A stretch of 37,422 nt of DNA from an uncultured Bacteroides sp. (GTDB lineage Bacteria > Bacteroidota > Bacteroidia > Bacteroidales > Bacteroidaceae), in NCBI GenBank assembly GCA_949289345.1, contig CASENS010000126.1, positions 1-37,422 of the forward strand, read 5' to 3'. The notes beneath the pieces were generated by a model. The model saw only the letters and a program-made list of their open reading frames with translations. It had not been told where the DNA came from and made no database searches. The translations under genes and the position numbers were made by a program. Shown piece by piece: positions 7,099 through 16,760 of the stretch; the stretch's first letter is position 1, and each line of letters starts with the position of its first letter.

Positions 7099-8324
7099 TG
7101 AATACGGTAAAAGATATTTCCCCAATAAAGGCTTCAGAGCGATTTGCTATTCTGGATGTCCTGCGCGGTTTCGCCTTGCTTGGTATCTGTATGGCCAACT
7201 TTCCGGAGTTTTCCCTCTACAACTTCCTCCCGCAGGAAGTGAGATTATCGATGGGTACAGTCATACAAGACAATATAACCCGTTGGCTGCTGTATGTCTT
7301 TGTTGACGGGAAGTTCTATACGCTTTTTTCTCTACTTTTCGGCATAGGCTTTTCCATCATTATCCGTCATGCGGGGCAGAGAGGGGCGAACGGTTTCCGC
7401 ATTTTCTATCGGCGGATGGCCTTGCTGCTCTTCATCGGATTCATGCACTTGATGTTCATCTGGAGCGGCGACATACTGATGCTCTATGCGTTGTTGGAGA
7501 TGCTGTTGCCGCTGTTCCGCCATATGTCTGATAAAAGAGTGTTCCAATGGGCTGCTTTTTTCTTGTTTTTGCCGGTTCTTGTTGATTTTATTTGTGAGAT
7601 AACCTGTGCTCGTCTGGCGCTTCCTTTTGTCCGTTTACAGGATATGTATTGTGCCCGATATGGCATCAATGCAGAAAACTTTGCCTATTGGCTGCACGAT
7701 GCGGAAGATTATGGCGCGGTGTTCCAGTTTCTGGTGCAGGGAGCTTTCGTGCGGATGCAGGAATTTGTGGACGGAAATCGTTACTTCAAGGTGTTTGGCT
7801 TATTCTTGATAGGCTTCTGCATGGGACGTAACCGGATATATGCCGATTTGGAGGGAAATAAGACTCTACTGTCGAAAGTGTTCTGTTATGGTTTGGCAGT
7901 AGGTTTGCCTTGTTCTTTCCTTTACGCTTGGAGCGCGATGAACCAGCATCCCCTTAGCCTCACTGTGCATAGTATGTTTTATCTTGTCAGCGTCTATCCT
8001 CTCGGCTTCGCATACGCTGCCGGATTAGGCCTTTTTTACTTGAAGACAAAGGACGGAGTGGTATGGAAATGGTTTGCTTCGACAGGACGGATGGCTTTGA
8101 CCAATTACATTGGGCAGTCCGTTATCGGGATGTTCCTGTTCTATGGCATTGGTATGGGCTTGGGGACAACTCTTGGACTACTACAGACAGAAATTATAGT
8201 GATGGCCGTATTCCTTTTTCAAATGGCATTCAGTGTAGGGTGGATGTACGGTTTCAAGTTCGGCCCATTGGAATGGGGCTGGCGGATGCTGACTTATGGC
8301 AAATGGCTTGGGATAAGAAAATAA
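7095..8324 (+). CDS. DUF418 membrane protein
   Basis: A 409-residue polytopic protein opening with the DUF418/YeiB signature ERFAILDVLRGFALLGICMANF. About nine to ten helices follow, with the C-terminal ALTNYIGQSVIGMFLFYGIGMGLG segment typical of the DUF418 domain. The family is thought to be related to acyltransferase/transport membrane proteins, but no activity is established. Two adjacent ATGs are possible (7095 and 7098). I prefer 7095, which overlaps the EamA stop by four bases. A longer upstream frame exists but overlaps the EamA gene and has no family similarity. It is the last gene of the 4803-8324 unit. Confidence 0.83.
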   Translation: MMNTVKDISPIKASERFAILDVLRGFALLGICMANFPEFSLYNFLPQEVRLSMGTVIQDNITRWLLYVFVDGKFYTLFSLLFGIGFSIIIRHAGQRGANGFRIFYRRMALLLFIGFMHLMFIWSGDILMLYALLEMLLPLFRHMSDKRVFQWAAFFLFLPVLVDFICEITCARLALPFVRLQDMYCARYGINAENFAYWLHDAEDYGAVFQFLVQGAFVRMQEFVDGNRYFKVFGLFLIGFCMGRNRIYADLEGNKTLLSKVFCYGLAVGLPCSFLYAWSAMNQHPLSLTVHSMFYLVSVYPLGFAYAAGLGLFYLKTKDGVVWKWFASTGRMALTNYIGQSVIGMFLFYGIGMGLGTTLGLLQTEIIVMAVFLFQMAFSVGWMYGFKFGPLEWGWRMLTYGKWLGIRK

Positions 8325-8420
8325 TACCTATTATGATTTGCGCAGTCAATAATAGTAATTTTAGCCAAGATATTTCTTCTCTAAGCCATAAATGCTAAGT
8401 AACCAATTCTACTTTAGTTT

Positions 8421-8581
8421 ATGTGAATGTCCGCATTTTGCCAAATGATGCCTTCCTGAATGATACATTGCTTCAACCGTCATGGAAGCAAGGTTAAATA
8501 GCCATATAAGCAAGGTTAAATGGCTGTAGAAGTTTGCTTGCTTTTTTATCCTTTGTTTTGGCAAATTGCGGACATTCATAT
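8421..8581. mobile_element. MITE-like element with 25-bp terminal inverted repeats
   Basis: Left arm 8421-8445 and right arm 8557-8581 are inverted copies of ATGTGAATGTCCGCATTTTG followed by CCAAA, differing at two positions. The inner 22 bases (8424-8445 and 8557-8578) have a single mismatch. The 111-bp centre has no ORF but holds the direct repeat AGCAAGGTTAAAT and ends in a T-rich stretch. Size, long terminal repeats and absence of coding fit a non-autonomous transposon, but a target-site duplication is not clear. A long-stem terminator/attenuator is the alternative. Confidence 0.5.
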
Positions 8582-8591
8582 CAGTTCATGC

Positions 8592-8650
8592 CATAAATGG
8601 AAATTTAAAGCCCCTCCCCATCCCTCCCCAAAAGGGAGGGGCTAAATAAT
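8592..8650. repeat. GC-rich palindromic intergenic repeat
   Basis: Arms GCCCCTCCC (8610-8618) and GGGAGGGGC (8634-8642) form a perfect 9-bp stem. The flank CATAAATGGAAATTTA is close to the reverse complement of the tail at 16861-16875 and 248-262. It belongs to the same family as the repeats at 16761 and 18898, in opposite orientation. Confidence 0.55.
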
Positions 8651-8809
8651 CATGTAACGGTTTGTGTTCAATGGCACACAGACACATATGAACCCGATTT
8701 ATACCTTCTGAATCATGCTGTATCAGCTTCAATGATTTTTGGAAACGGACTATGTATAAAGTCGTTGGTGTAGAGGATACTCCTGTTTTATTTTTTGTCC
8801 ATTAAAAAA

Positions 8810-8856
8810 CTCTGTGCCTCCGTGCCTCCGTGTTTTAATTCATTTTTGTATCTTTG
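8810..8856 (+). promoter_or_regulatory. Promoter region of the LysE unit with a triple 8-bp repeat
   Basis: TATCTTTG at 8849-8856 matches the -7 consensus and is only 5 bases from ATG 8862, so the transcript would have almost no leader. Upstream, CTCTGTGC, CTCCGTGC and CTCCGTGT follow one another at 8810-8833. No TTTG lies at the expected -33 distance. An in-frame ATG at 8814 falls inside the repeats, before the promoter, and was not used. Confidence 0.45.
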
Positions 8857-8861
8857 CGCCC

Positions 8862-9515
8862 ATGATTCAAATTGAGACTATAATAAACATCCTGTGGAAG
8901 GGTTTCATCATCGGTGTTATCGTGTCGGCGCCGTTGGGGCCTGTGGGCGTGCTATGCATACAGCGTACGCTGAACAAAGGCAGGTGGTATGGCTTTGTCA
9001 CGGGCATCGGAGCCGCTTTGAGCGACATCTGTTATGCGTTGCTTACGGGCTACGGCATGAGTTTCGTGTTTGACTACGTTAACAAGAATATTTTTTACCT
9101 GCAACTGATAGGAAGCGTTATGCTGCTGGCATTTGGAATCTATACTTTTCGGAGCAATCCGGTGAAATCTCTTCGCCCTCCTTCGGGTACAAAGGGGACG
9201 TATCTGCACAACTTTATCACGGCTTTCTTCGTCACTTTAAGCAATCCGCTCATCATCTTTTTATATATTGGTCTGTTTGCTCGTTTTTCGTTTGCGGGCA
9301 ACGGCGCGTTGGTGAGCGAGACGGTATTGGGCTATCTGTCCATCATCGTGGGAGCTTTGGCCTGGTGGTTTGGCATTACATATTTTGTCAACAAAGTCCG
9401 TTCCCGGTTTAATCTGCGCGGCATCTGGCTGCTGAACCGCATTATTGGGAGCGTAGTCGTCATAGTATCCGTTCTGGGGTTGGCGTTTACGCTGATGGGT
9501 GAATCTTTGTATTGA
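8862..9515 (+). CDS. LysE-family exporter
   Basis: A 217-residue membrane protein with six predicted helices. The family signature is near the N-terminus: IIGVIVSAPLGPVGVLCIQRTLNKGRWYG, followed by FVTGIGAALSDICYALLTGYG. The second half has LSNPLIIFLYIGLFARFSF, also typical. LysE/RhtB proteins export amino acids or related small molecules; the substrate here is unknown. It leads a run with DUF4924 (10 bases downstream), rfbD and prfC, all on the plus strand with gaps of at most ten bases, so one operon is likely. Confidence 0.87.
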   Translation: MIQIETIINILWKGFIIGVIVSAPLGPVGVLCIQRTLNKGRWYGFVTGIGAALSDICYALLTGYGMSFVFDYVNKNIFYLQLIGSVMLLAFGIYTFRSNPVKSLRPPSGTKGTYLHNFITAFFVTLSNPLIIFLYIGLFARFSFAGNGALVSETVLGYLSIIVGALAWWFGITYFVNKVRSRFNLRGIWLLNRIIGSVVVIVSVLGLAFTLMGESLY

Positions 9516-9525
9516 AAATTAGGAT

Positions 9526-10068
9526 ATGAAAATAGCGCAAGCATTAAAAGAAAGGAACATAGCCGAATACTTGTTGTACATGTGGCAGGTAGAAGATTTG
9601 ATTCGCGCCAACGGATGTGACATCGATAAGTTAAAAGTCAATGTCATTGCCCGCTTTCCCGAAGAGGAACGCCCGGCGCTGGAGGAATGGTATGAAAATT
9701 TGTGTGACATGATGCGTGCCGAAGGCGTGACAGAAAAAGGACATTTGCAAATCAACCGCAACGTAATACAGAACTTGACCGAACTACATGGGACTTTACT
9801 GGCTTCTACCAAGTTCCCGTTTTACAATGCGGCCTATTTCAAATCGTTGCCTTTCATTGTAGAACTTCGCCAAAAGAACGGACACAAGGAGGAACCTGAG
9901 TTGGAAACCTGCTTCGAAGCCTTATACGGTGTGTTGTTGCTTCGTTTGCAAAAGAAAGAAATCAGCGCAGATACAACCAAGGCCATAGAGGCCATCAGCA
10001 GTTTTCTCTCGATGCTGGCTAATTATTATGATAAGGATAAAAAAGGAGAATTAAAAACAGACGATTGA
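9526..10068 (+). CDS. DUF4924 family protein
   Basis: A 180-residue soluble, helix-rich protein without signal peptide. The N-terminus MKIAQALKERNIAEYLLYMWQVEDLIRA and the later INRNVIQNLTELHGTLL segment are those of the DUF4924 family, found in Bacteroidales. Function is unknown. It sits between the LysE exporter (10 bases upstream) and rfbD (1 base downstream), so it is probably translated from the same mRNA. The regular placement of this family beside rfbD is recalled from other Bacteroides genomes, not shown by this sequence. Confidence 0.78.
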   Translation: MKIAQALKERNIAEYLLYMWQVEDLIRANGCDIDKLKVNVIARFPEEERPALEEWYENLCDMMRAEGVTEKGHLQINRNVIQNLTELHGTLLASTKFPFYNAAYFKSLPFIVELRQKNGHKEEPELETCFEALYGVLLLRLQKKEISADTTKAIEAISSFLSMLANYYDKDKKGELKTDD

Positions 10069-10069
10069 T

Positions 10070-10927
10070 ATGAACATTTTGATAACTGGCGCTAATGGCC
10101 AACTTGGCAACGAGATGCGGACACTCTCCGCTGAACACCCCGCACATACGTACTTCTTCACCGATGTTGAAGAACTCGACATCTGTAATGCCGAGGGAGT
10201 AAAGGCTTTCGTAAAGGACAATCACATAGATATAATCGTGAATTGTGCCGCCTATACCGCCGTGGACAAGGCGGAGGACAATGTCGAACTGTGCGACAAA
10301 CTGAACCACATTGCTCCCGGTTATTTGGCGGAAGCTGCTGAAGCGTGCGGAGCGGGGTTGGTACAAATTTCTACAGACTATGTGTTCGATGGTACGGCAT
10401 ATATACCTTATACAGAAGATGCACCTACATGTCCCAATTCTGTCTATGGACGTACAAAGTTAGCTGGCGAGCAAGCGGTAATGTCCCGTTGCACTCGTGC
10501 GATGATTATCCGAACCGCATGGCTTTACTCGACTTTTGGCAACAATTTTGTGAAGACCATGCTCCGTCTGGGACGTGAACGCGAGTCATTGGGAGTGGTG
10601 TTCGACCAAATAGGTACGCCTACTTATGCCGCCGACTTAGCCCATGCCATCTTCGAAGCCATCGAACAAGGTATCCAACCGGGTATCTATCATTTTAGTA
10701 ACGAAGGCGTTTGCTCATGGTATGACTTCACGTTGGCCATCCATAGGTTGGCGGGCATCGCGACATGCAAAGTCAGTCCCCTGCACACGGATGAATATCC
10801 CGCAAAGGCACCCCGTCCGCACTACTCTGTGTTGGACAAAACAAAGCTAAAACAGACGTATGGTATCGAGATTCCCCATTGGGAAACCTCTCTCAAAACT
10901 TGCATTCAGAAATTAGAATTAAAATAA
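10070..10927 (+). CDS. rfbD: dTDP-4-dehydrorhamnose reductase
   Basis: A 285-residue NAD(P)-dependent short-chain (extended) reductase for the last step of dTDP-L-rhamnose synthesis. Visible are the Rossmann motif GANGQLGNE (residues 7-15), the STDYVFDG segment (101-108) and the catalytic Tyr126-X3-Lys130 (YGRTK). The RxxWLY and late YHFSNEGVCSWYDF segments are also typical. Length matches the family. It lies 1 base after the DUF4924 gene and 3 bases before prfC, apart from rfbA and rfbB, which are 22 kb away on the other strand. Confidence 0.93.
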   Translation: MNILITGANGQLGNEMRTLSAEHPAHTYFFTDVEELDICNAEGVKAFVKDNHIDIIVNCAAYTAVDKAEDNVELCDKLNHIAPGYLAEAAEACGAGLVQISTDYVFDGTAYIPYTEDAPTCPNSVYGRTKLAGEQAVMSRCTRAMIIRTAWLYSTFGNNFVKTMLRLGRERESLGVVFDQIGTPTYAADLAHAIFEAIEQGIQPGIYHFSNEGVCSWYDFTLAIHRLAGIATCKVSPLHTDEYPAKAPRPHYSVLDKTKLKQTYGIEIPHWETSLKTCIQKLELK

Positions 10928-10930
10928 AAT

Positions 10931-12505
10931 ATGGCGACAAACCCGGAAATAGAAAGAAGACGAACTTTTGCCATTGTGGCACACCCCGATGCCGGTAAAA
11001 CATCACTGACTGAGAAATTCCTACTCTTCGGCGGACAGATACAAGTGGCCGGAGCAGTGAAAAGCAACAAGATAAAGAAGACCGCTACCTCGGACTGGAT
11101 GGACATCGAAAAGCAACGCGGCATCTCGGTGACGACATCGGTCATGGAGTTTGACTACAAGGACTATAAGGTGAACATCCTCGATACGCCCGGTCACCAA
11201 GACTTTGCCGAGGACACTTACCGCACGCTCACCGCCGTGGATAGCGTCATCATTGTAGTGGACGGTGCCAAGGGTGTGGAAACACAGACACGGAAGCTGA
11301 TGGAAGTATGCCGCATGCGAAATACACCTGTCATCATCTTTGTCAATAAGATGGACCGTGAGGCGAAAGATCCCTTCGATCTGATGGACGAGCTGGAGGA
11401 AGAATTGGTCATCCAAGTGCGCCCTTTGACGTGGCCCATAGAAAGCGGCCCGCGTTTCAAAGGTGTGTACAACCTCTACGAGCACAACCTCAACCTCTTC
11501 CAGCCCTCCAAACAGGTAGTGACGGAGAAAGTGGAGGTGAACATCCATACCGAGGAATTGGACAACCGCATTGGGCACGATCTGGCTGACAAGCTCCGCG
11601 GCGAACTGGAACTGATAGAGGGAGTTTATCCGGAATTCAATGTGAACGAGTACCTCAAAGGCGAAGTCGCTCCCGTGTTTTTCGGATCGGCGCTGAACAA
11701 TTTCGGTGTGGAAGAGCTGCTTAATACCTTTGTGGAGATAGCCCCCAGCCCTCGTCCCGTGAAGGCCGAAGAACGGACGGTGATGCCCGACGAACCGAAA
11801 TTCACCGGTTTCGTCTTCAAAATCACAGCCAACATCGACCCCAATCACCGCTCGTGTATTGCTTTCTGTAAAGTCTGCTCCGGCAAGTTCTCGCGCAATG
11901 TACCCTACTATCACGTACGCCACGACAAAACCATGCGCTTCTCCAGCCCCACACAGTTTATGGCCCAGCGCAAGACGACCGTAGACGAGGCATGGGCAGG
12001 CGATATCATAGGCTTGCCAGACAATGGCACGTTTAAAATCGGTGACACTCTGACCGAAGGAGAGAAACTGCATTTTCGCGGTTTACCCAGTTTTTCGCCT
12101 GAGATGTTCAAGTACATCGAGAACGCCGATCCCATGAAACAGAAACAATTGGCCAAGGGCATTGACCAGTTGATGGACGAAGGTGTAGCACAACTTTTCG
12201 TCAACCAGTTCAACGGGCGAAAGATTATCGGCACTGTAGGCCAGTTGCAGTTCGAAGTCATCCAGTACCGCCTGGAACATGAATACAACGCCAAATGCCG
12301 ATGGGAGCCCGTCAGCCTCTACAAGGCGTGCTGGATAGAGAGTGACGACCCGGCTGAGCTGGAAGCATTCAAGAAACGCAAGTACCAGTATATGGCAAAG
12401 GACCGCGAAGGACGCGATGTATTCCTGGCTGATTCGGGCTACGTATTGCAGATGGCACAGATGGACTTCAAGCATATCAAGTTCCATTTCACGAGCGAGT
12501 TCTAA
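10931..12505 (+). CDS. prfC: Peptide chain release factor 3 (RF3)
   Basis: A 524-residue translational GTPase that recycles RF1/RF2 from the ribosome after termination. G1 is AHPDAGKTS (residues 17-25), G3 is DTPGHQDF and G4 is NKMD. Domain II (about 300-390) and the RF3-type C-terminal domain ([17 protein letters not shown], about 440-455) follow. The length is close to the E. coli protein (529). The divergent elongation factor EF-G would be about 700 residues, which excludes it. The gene is last in the LysE-DUF4924-rfbD-prfC run and ends before a long hairpin shared with convergent uvrA. Confidence 0.95.
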   Translation: MATNPEIERRRTFAIVAHPDAGKTSLTEKFLLFGGQIQVAGAVKSNKIKKTATSDWMDIEKQRGISVTTSVMEFDYKDYKVNILDTPGHQDFAEDTYRTLTAVDSVIIVVDGAKGVETQTRKLMEVCRMRNTPVIIFVNKMDREAKDPFDLMDELEEELVIQVRPLTWPIESGPRFKGVYNLYEHNLNLFQPSKQVVTEKVEVNIHTEELDNRIGHDLADKLRGELELIEGVYPEFNVNEYLKGEVAPVFFGSALNNFGVEELLNTFVEIAPSPRPVKAEERTVMPDEPKFTGFVFKITANIDPNHRSCIAFCKVCSGKFSRNVPYYHVRHDKTMRFSSPTQFMAQRKTTVDEAWAGDIIGLPDNGTFKIGDTLTEGEKLHFRGLPSFSPEMFKYIENADPMKQKQLAKGIDQLMDEGVAQLFVNQFNGRKIIGTVGQLQFEVIQYRLEHEYNAKCRWEPVSLYKACWIESDDPAELEAFKKRKYQYMAKDREGRDVFLADSGYVLQMAQMDFKHIKFHFTSEF

Positions 12506-12511
12506 TAAACC

Positions 12512-12573
12512 TTCAGATTGATGATTTCAAAATATGATGTGGAGAGAATAATATATGAAATCATCAATCTGAA
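12512..12573. terminator. Perfect 18-bp inverted repeat between prfC and uvrA
   Basis: TTCAGATTGATGATTTCA (12512-12529) and its exact reverse complement (12556-12573) enclose a 26-base loop. It fills the whole gap between two convergent genes, so a bidirectional terminator is the natural reading. The stem is AT-rich and no long T tract follows on either strand, so it is not a textbook intrinsic terminator. Confidence 0.55.
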
Positions 12574-12577
12574 ATTA

Positions 12578-15355
12578 TCAGCCTATCCCAAGTTTTTCCT
12601 TCAAGAACCGTCCCGTGTAACTTCCCTCACACTGGGCGATGTTTTCAGGCGTGCCTGTAGCCACAATGTTTCCGCCCTGGTCTCCGCCTTCGGGACCAAG
12701 GTCAATCACATAGTCCGCGCATTTGACTACGTCTAAGTTGTGCTCGATAATGGTGATGCTGTGCCCGCGGCGGATGAGTGCGTCAAAGGCTTCGAGCAGT
12801 TTGCGTATGTCATGGAAGTGAAGTCCTGTAGTAGGTTCGTCGAAAATAAAGAGTGTGGGGTCAGCTTTCTCTAAGCTGAGGTAATAGGCTAACTTCACGC
12901 GCTGATTCTCGCCTCCGGAAAGGGTGGAGGAGGACTGCCCCAGTTTAATGTAGCCTAAACCAACGTCCTGTAGCGGAATGAGGTTGCGGGCTATTTTGGC
13001 TTGTCCGTATTGGTTGAAGAATTCGATGGCCTGGTCGACGGTCATTTCCAACACGTCGTAGATGCTTGCCCCATGAAATTTCACCTCCAGGATATCCGGC
13101 TTGAAGCGTTTCCCGTGGCACGACTCGCACTCCAACACCAAGTCGGCCATGAATTGCATTTCCACGGTGATGGTGCCTTCGCCCTTGCATTCCTCGCACC
13201 GTCCTCCATCGGTGTTGAAGCTGAAGTAGGCGGGTGTATAGCCCATTTGCTTGGCTAAGGGCTGCTCGGCAAAGAGCTTACGGATATCATCATAGGCCTT
13301 GATGTAGGTCACGGGGTTACTTCGTGAGGATTTGCCGATGGGGTTTTGGTCAATGAACTCTACGTTGCGCAAGTCGTGCAGGTTGCCATCGATGGATACA
13401 AACTCGCCTGGACGCTCCGAACATTCGTCTAACTCGCGCTTCAAGGCACGGTAGAGGATGTCGCGCACCAGCGTTGACTTGCCCGACCCGCTCACGCCTG
13501 TCACTACGGTCATCACGTTTAGTGGGAAGCATACATCAATGCCTTTCAGGTTGTTTTCCCGCGCGCCTTTCAATTCAATATATTGGTTCCATTTGCGGCG
13601 TTCTTTGGGTACAGGGATGGTCTCTTCGCCTAGCAGGTAGCGTACAGTGTAACTTTGCGTATGCTCCTTCAAGTCCTTCATATCCCCTTGGTACACGACT
13701 TCGCCTCCTAAGCGTCCCGCCTTGGGACCGATGTCGATGATGTAGTCTGCCGCACGGATGATTTCTTCGTCATGTTCCACGACCACCACCGTGTTGCCAA
13801 GTTTTTGGAGTTGGCGCAGGACGTGGATGAGACGGTCCGTGTCACGGCTATGGAGACCTATGCTTGGCTCGTCTAAGATATAGAGGCTTCCTATGAGGCT
13901 GCTGCCAAGGGATGTGGCCAGGTTGATGCGCTGGCTCTCGCCTCCGGACAGGGTGTTGCTTTGGCGGTTTAATGTCAAGTAGCCTAAGCCTACATCCAAG
14001 AGGAATTGAATGCGGTTCTTGATTTCGGTCAGAATACGGTTGGCCACTTGCGTCTCGTGTTCGGTCAGTTTCAGTTGGTCGAAGAAAGTTTGCAGTTCCA
14101 TGATGGGCAAATCCACCAGTTGGGAGATGCTTTTCCCTCCCACCTTCACGTAATTCGCTTCAGGTTTGAGGCGCGTGCCGTGGCATTTGGGGCAAAGTGT
14201 TTTACCTCGATAGCGCGCCAGCATGACGCGGTATTGTATCTTGTACTGATTTTCCTGTAACATGCGGAAGAACGAGTTGATGCCTTCGAAGTAGGGGGTG
14301 CCTTCCCAAAGCATGCGGCGTTGCTCGTCGGTCAGTTCGTAATAGGGGGTAAAGATGGGGAATCCTGCACGTTCGGCTCCGCGGATGACCATATCGCGCC
14401 ACTCGCCCATTTTTTCCCCACGCCAGCACACCACGCATCCGTCATACACGGACAGGGCACGGTTGGGAACCACTAAATGCTCGTCAATGCCTATTACTCT
14501 TCCGAAACCTTCGCATTCCGGACAGGCTCCAATGGGGGAATTAAAGGAGAACGTCTGATCGGTAGGCTCTTCGAATTGAATGCCGTCCGCTTCGAACTTG
14601 GTGCTGAAACGCCTTAGGCTGGTTCCTCCGTCCGCCTCGTAGAAGCGCAGGAGACAAGCTCCGTCGCCCTCGTACATGGCTGTTTCCACAGAGTCGGTCA
14701 GGCGGCTTAGAGCGTCCTTCTCGTGTGAGGTGGCCAGTCGGTCCACCAAGAGGAATAGCGTGTCACTCGGCGAAGGCTTGTAGTCTTCTATGCGAAGCAT
14801 TGTGCCGTTCACCTCCAAACGTGTGAGACCTTGTTTCAGATCCATGTCCAATTGTTCCTGTAAGGTGCGTCCGGGAGGTATGATGAGGGGAGCCAGGACG
14901 GTAAATCGGGTGCCGTCGGGATAGTCCAATGTAGTACGGATAATGTCTTCAACGGAGTGTTTCTTTACTTCCTGTCCGCTCACGGGGCTATAGGTGCGTC
15001 CTATGCGGGCGTAGAGCAAGCGCAGATATTCGTATATCTCGGTGGAGGTGCCCACGGTGGAGCGGGGGTTGCGGCTGTTCACTTTCTGTTCGATGGCGAT
15101 GGCGGGCGGTATGCCTTTGATGAAGTCACACTCCGGTTTGCTCATGCGTCCCAGAAACTGGCGGGCGTAGCTGCTGAGGCTCTCTACATAGCGTCGTTGG
15201 CCTTCGGCATAGAGAGTGTCGAACGCCAGACTTGATTTGCCCGAGCCGCTTAGTCCGGTGATGACGACTAACCGGTTGCGGGGTATCTCCACGTCAATGT
15301 TCTTCAAGTTGTTGACTCGCGCGCCTTTTATAAGGATGGATTTTGTTTCGCTCAT
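12578..15355 (-). CDS. uvrA: UvrABC system protein A
   Basis: A 925-residue excision-repair ATPase that loads UvrB on damaged DNA. It has two ABC modules: Walker A GLSGSGKS at residues 34-41 and GVSGSGKS near 625, each with an LSGGE signature (TLSGGESQR and TLSGGENQR). Zinc-finger cysteines are visible (CPECEG near 280, CPKCHG near 388, CEECKGEG and CESCHG near 720-742). I start at ATG 15355 ([19 protein letters not shown]) because the frame upstream lacks family similarity and crosses the promoter at 15399-15429. The gene is separated from the esterase gene by that promoter. Confidence 0.96.
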   Translation of the reverse strand: MSETKSILIKGARVNNLKNIDVEIPRNRLVVITGLSGSGKSSLAFDTLYAEGQRRYVESLSSYARQFLGRMSKPECDFIKGIPPAIAIEQKVNSRNPRSTVGTSTEIYEYLRLLYARIGRTYSPVSGQEVKKHSVEDIIRTTLDYPDGTRFTVLAPLIIPPGRTLQEQLDMDLKQGLTRLEVNGTMLRIEDYKPSPSDTLFLLVDRLATSHEKDALSRLTDSVETAMYEGDGACLLRFYEADGGTSLRRFSTKFEADGIQFEEPTDQTFSFNSPIGACPECEGFGRVIGIDEHLVVPNRALSVYDGCVVCWRGEKMGEWRDMVIRGAERAGFPIFTPYYELTDEQRRMLWEGTPYFEGINSFFRMLQENQYKIQYRVMLARYRGKTLCPKCHGTRLKPEANYVKVGGKSISQLVDLPIMELQTFFDQLKLTEHETQVANRILTEIKNRIQFLLDVGLGYLTLNRQSNTLSGGESQRINLATSLGSSLIGSLYILDEPSIGLHSRDTDRLIHVLRQLQKLGNTVVVVEHDEEIIRAADYIIDIGPKAGRLGGEVVYQGDMKDLKEHTQSYTVRYLLGEETIPVPKERRKWNQYIELKGARENNLKGIDVCFPLNVMTVVTGVSGSGKSTLVRDILYRALKRELDECSERPGEFVSIDGNLHDLRNVEFIDQNPIGKSSRSNPVTYIKAYDDIRKLFAEQPLAKQMGYTPAYFSFNTDGGRCEECKGEGTITVEMQFMADLVLECESCHGKRFKPDILEVKFHGASIYDVLEMTVDQAIEFFNQYGQAKIARNLIPLQDVGLGYIKLGQSSSTLSGGENQRVKLAYYLSLEKADPTLFIFDEPTTGLHFHDIRKLLEAFDALIRRGHSITIIEHNLDVVKCADYVIDLGPEGGDQGGNIVATGTPENIAQCEGSYTGRFLKEKLGIG

Positions 15356-15398
15356 GTTCGTATTTTGTCTTACTCCTTTTATGAAGTTATGAAGAATG

Positions 15399-15429
15399 CA
15401 AATGTAACGTTTCTTTTTGAAATGTACAA
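15399..15429 (-). promoter_or_regulatory. uvrA promoter
   Basis: On the minus strand, -33 TTG (15427-15429), a 20-base spacer and -7 TACATTTG (15399-15406) fit the Bacteroides consensus. The inferred leader is about 40 bases. It lies directly before the esterase stop codon, so uvrA can be transcribed independently of the upstream genes. Confidence 0.7.
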
Positions 15430-15450
15430 GAGGCTTGCCTGGGGTATCTG

Positions 15451-16743
15451 TCATTTGAAGTATCGGTCAGCGAAGCGGAGGAACATTTCCCAGTCATAGG
15501 GTAGGATGGCGTGGGGACCACGTCGGTTGTGGTAAGCGATGGTGCCGTCCATGCTGGGTTGGTCGACAGGAGGCATCTCGTTCGTGCTGATGCCCGTGAG
15601 TCCGTAAAGGGCATAGACGGGTTCGGCACCTTTGCCTCCGAGAAATTCACCTCGTTGGTCGGACCAATTGTCTTCCGAGGCACTGGCTATGTAGAGAGGA
15701 CGTGGGGCAATGAGGGCTACGAGTTCGTGCTGGTCGAAAGGCATGTAGGGTTCGCGGGCATTGAACTGTTTGTAGTTGCCGCAGAACCAATGGGGGAAGC
15801 GCACGTTCATGGCTTCTACGGTTTCGCCATAGCACCGGCGTGAGAGGGCCACTCCGCAACATCCGGAGTTGCCGGAAATGACGAGGGCGAAACGTGGGTC
15901 GCTGGCTCCTGCCCATACGGCGGCTTTGCCCAAACGTGAGTGACCGATGATGGCTACACGGCGGGCGTCAATTTGTGCATCGGTCTCTAAGTAGTCCAAG
16001 GCTCGGCTGGCTCCCCATGCCCAAGCGGCGATAGCTCCCCATTGGTCGGGGTCGGGATAGGTTTGCCCAGGACGGTAGAAATAGGGGATGACGCCACGGG
16101 CGAAACCATCATCATAGTCGGGGGTGATGTCGTTGTAGCAGAAGGTGGCCAGACCGTATCCGTGGGCCAGTATCTTGTCCAACTGCCAGGACTTGTCCAT
16201 AGAGCCTCGTGCGGGTGCCTGGACCCGATGTCCGTCGGGGCGGGTGATGGAGTCGGGCACGTTGAGGTCGGGATCGTCGTAGATGGTCCAATTGGGCAGG
16301 AAACTGATACCAAGGAATACAGGCGTCTTACCTTTTGCGTCTGCGGGAAGGTAGAGTTGGAGGTCAATGTGGGGACCATTGGTCCGTTCGGATGTAAGGT
16401 AGATGATGACTTGTTTGCGGATGGCCCGTCCATGAAGCGCATCTGTTTTTACTTCACGTACTTCATAGTCGAGTTTGTCAGATGTTTGGGGGACATGGCC
16501 GAACATGTAGGTTGTGAACATTTCGAGGAGTTCGGGCCGACGTTTCTGTTCCCATTCCCGGACTGTGGTGACACGAGTTCCGTCTTTGCACAGGAGAGGG
16601 TCAGGCAAGGTATAAGCGGGTACCTTGCTTTCGTCATAATTGGCCAGTTTGGCATAATCACGCTTTACGATTTTTTCCGCTTGCGGAAAGGCGTCCAGTG
16701 CGCACAGGGTGGCGCAGAGGAGGATTAGATAGATGTGTCTCAT
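15451..16743 (-). CDS. Exported CE15-like (glucuronoyl esterase-type) hydrolase
   Basis: A 430-residue alpha/beta hydrolase with a signal peptide (MRHIYLILLCATLCALDAFPQ). The nucleophile motif GHSRLGK (Ser269) has the G-x-S-R-x-G-K form of carbohydrate esterase family 15, which cleaves glucuronoyl esters between lignin and xylan. His411 (RGPHAILPYDW) is the expected catalytic histidine. The segment that usually carries the canonical acid reads SGNSGCCG with no Glu, so the acid is more likely Glu357 or Asp358 (SASEDNW), as in some bacterial CE15 enzymes; this is inference. An acetylxylan-esterase-like annotation is the alternative. It follows the rhamnosidase gene, separated by a repeat and the 22-bp array. 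Confidence 0.75.
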   Translation of the reverse strand: MRHIYLILLCATLCALDAFPQAEKIVKRDYAKLANYDESKVPAYTLPDPLLCKDGTRVTTVREWEQKRRPELLEMFTTYMFGHVPQTSDKLDYEVREVKTDALHGRAIRKQVIIYLTSERTNGPHIDLQLYLPADAKGKTPVFLGISFLPNWTIYDDPDLNVPDSITRPDGHRVQAPARGSMDKSWQLDKILAHGYGLATFCYNDITPDYDDGFARGVIPYFYRPGQTYPDPDQWGAIAAWAWGASRALDYLETDAQIDARRVAIIGHSRLGKAAVWAGASDPRFALVISGNSGCCGVALSRRCYGETVEAMNVRFPHWFCGNYKQFNAREPYMPFDQHELVALIAPRPLYIASASEDNWSDQRGEFLGGKGAEPVYALYGLTGISTNEMPPVDQPSMDGTIAYHNRRGPHAILPYDWEMFLRFADRYFK

Positions 16744-16760
16744 GATGATGAAAGTGATAA

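Noticed and set aside
11021-12073. 350-codon minus-strand ORF
   Set aside because: It is the antisense of prfC, whose GTPase motifs are complete; the antisense peptide is His/Val-rich with no recognisable domain.
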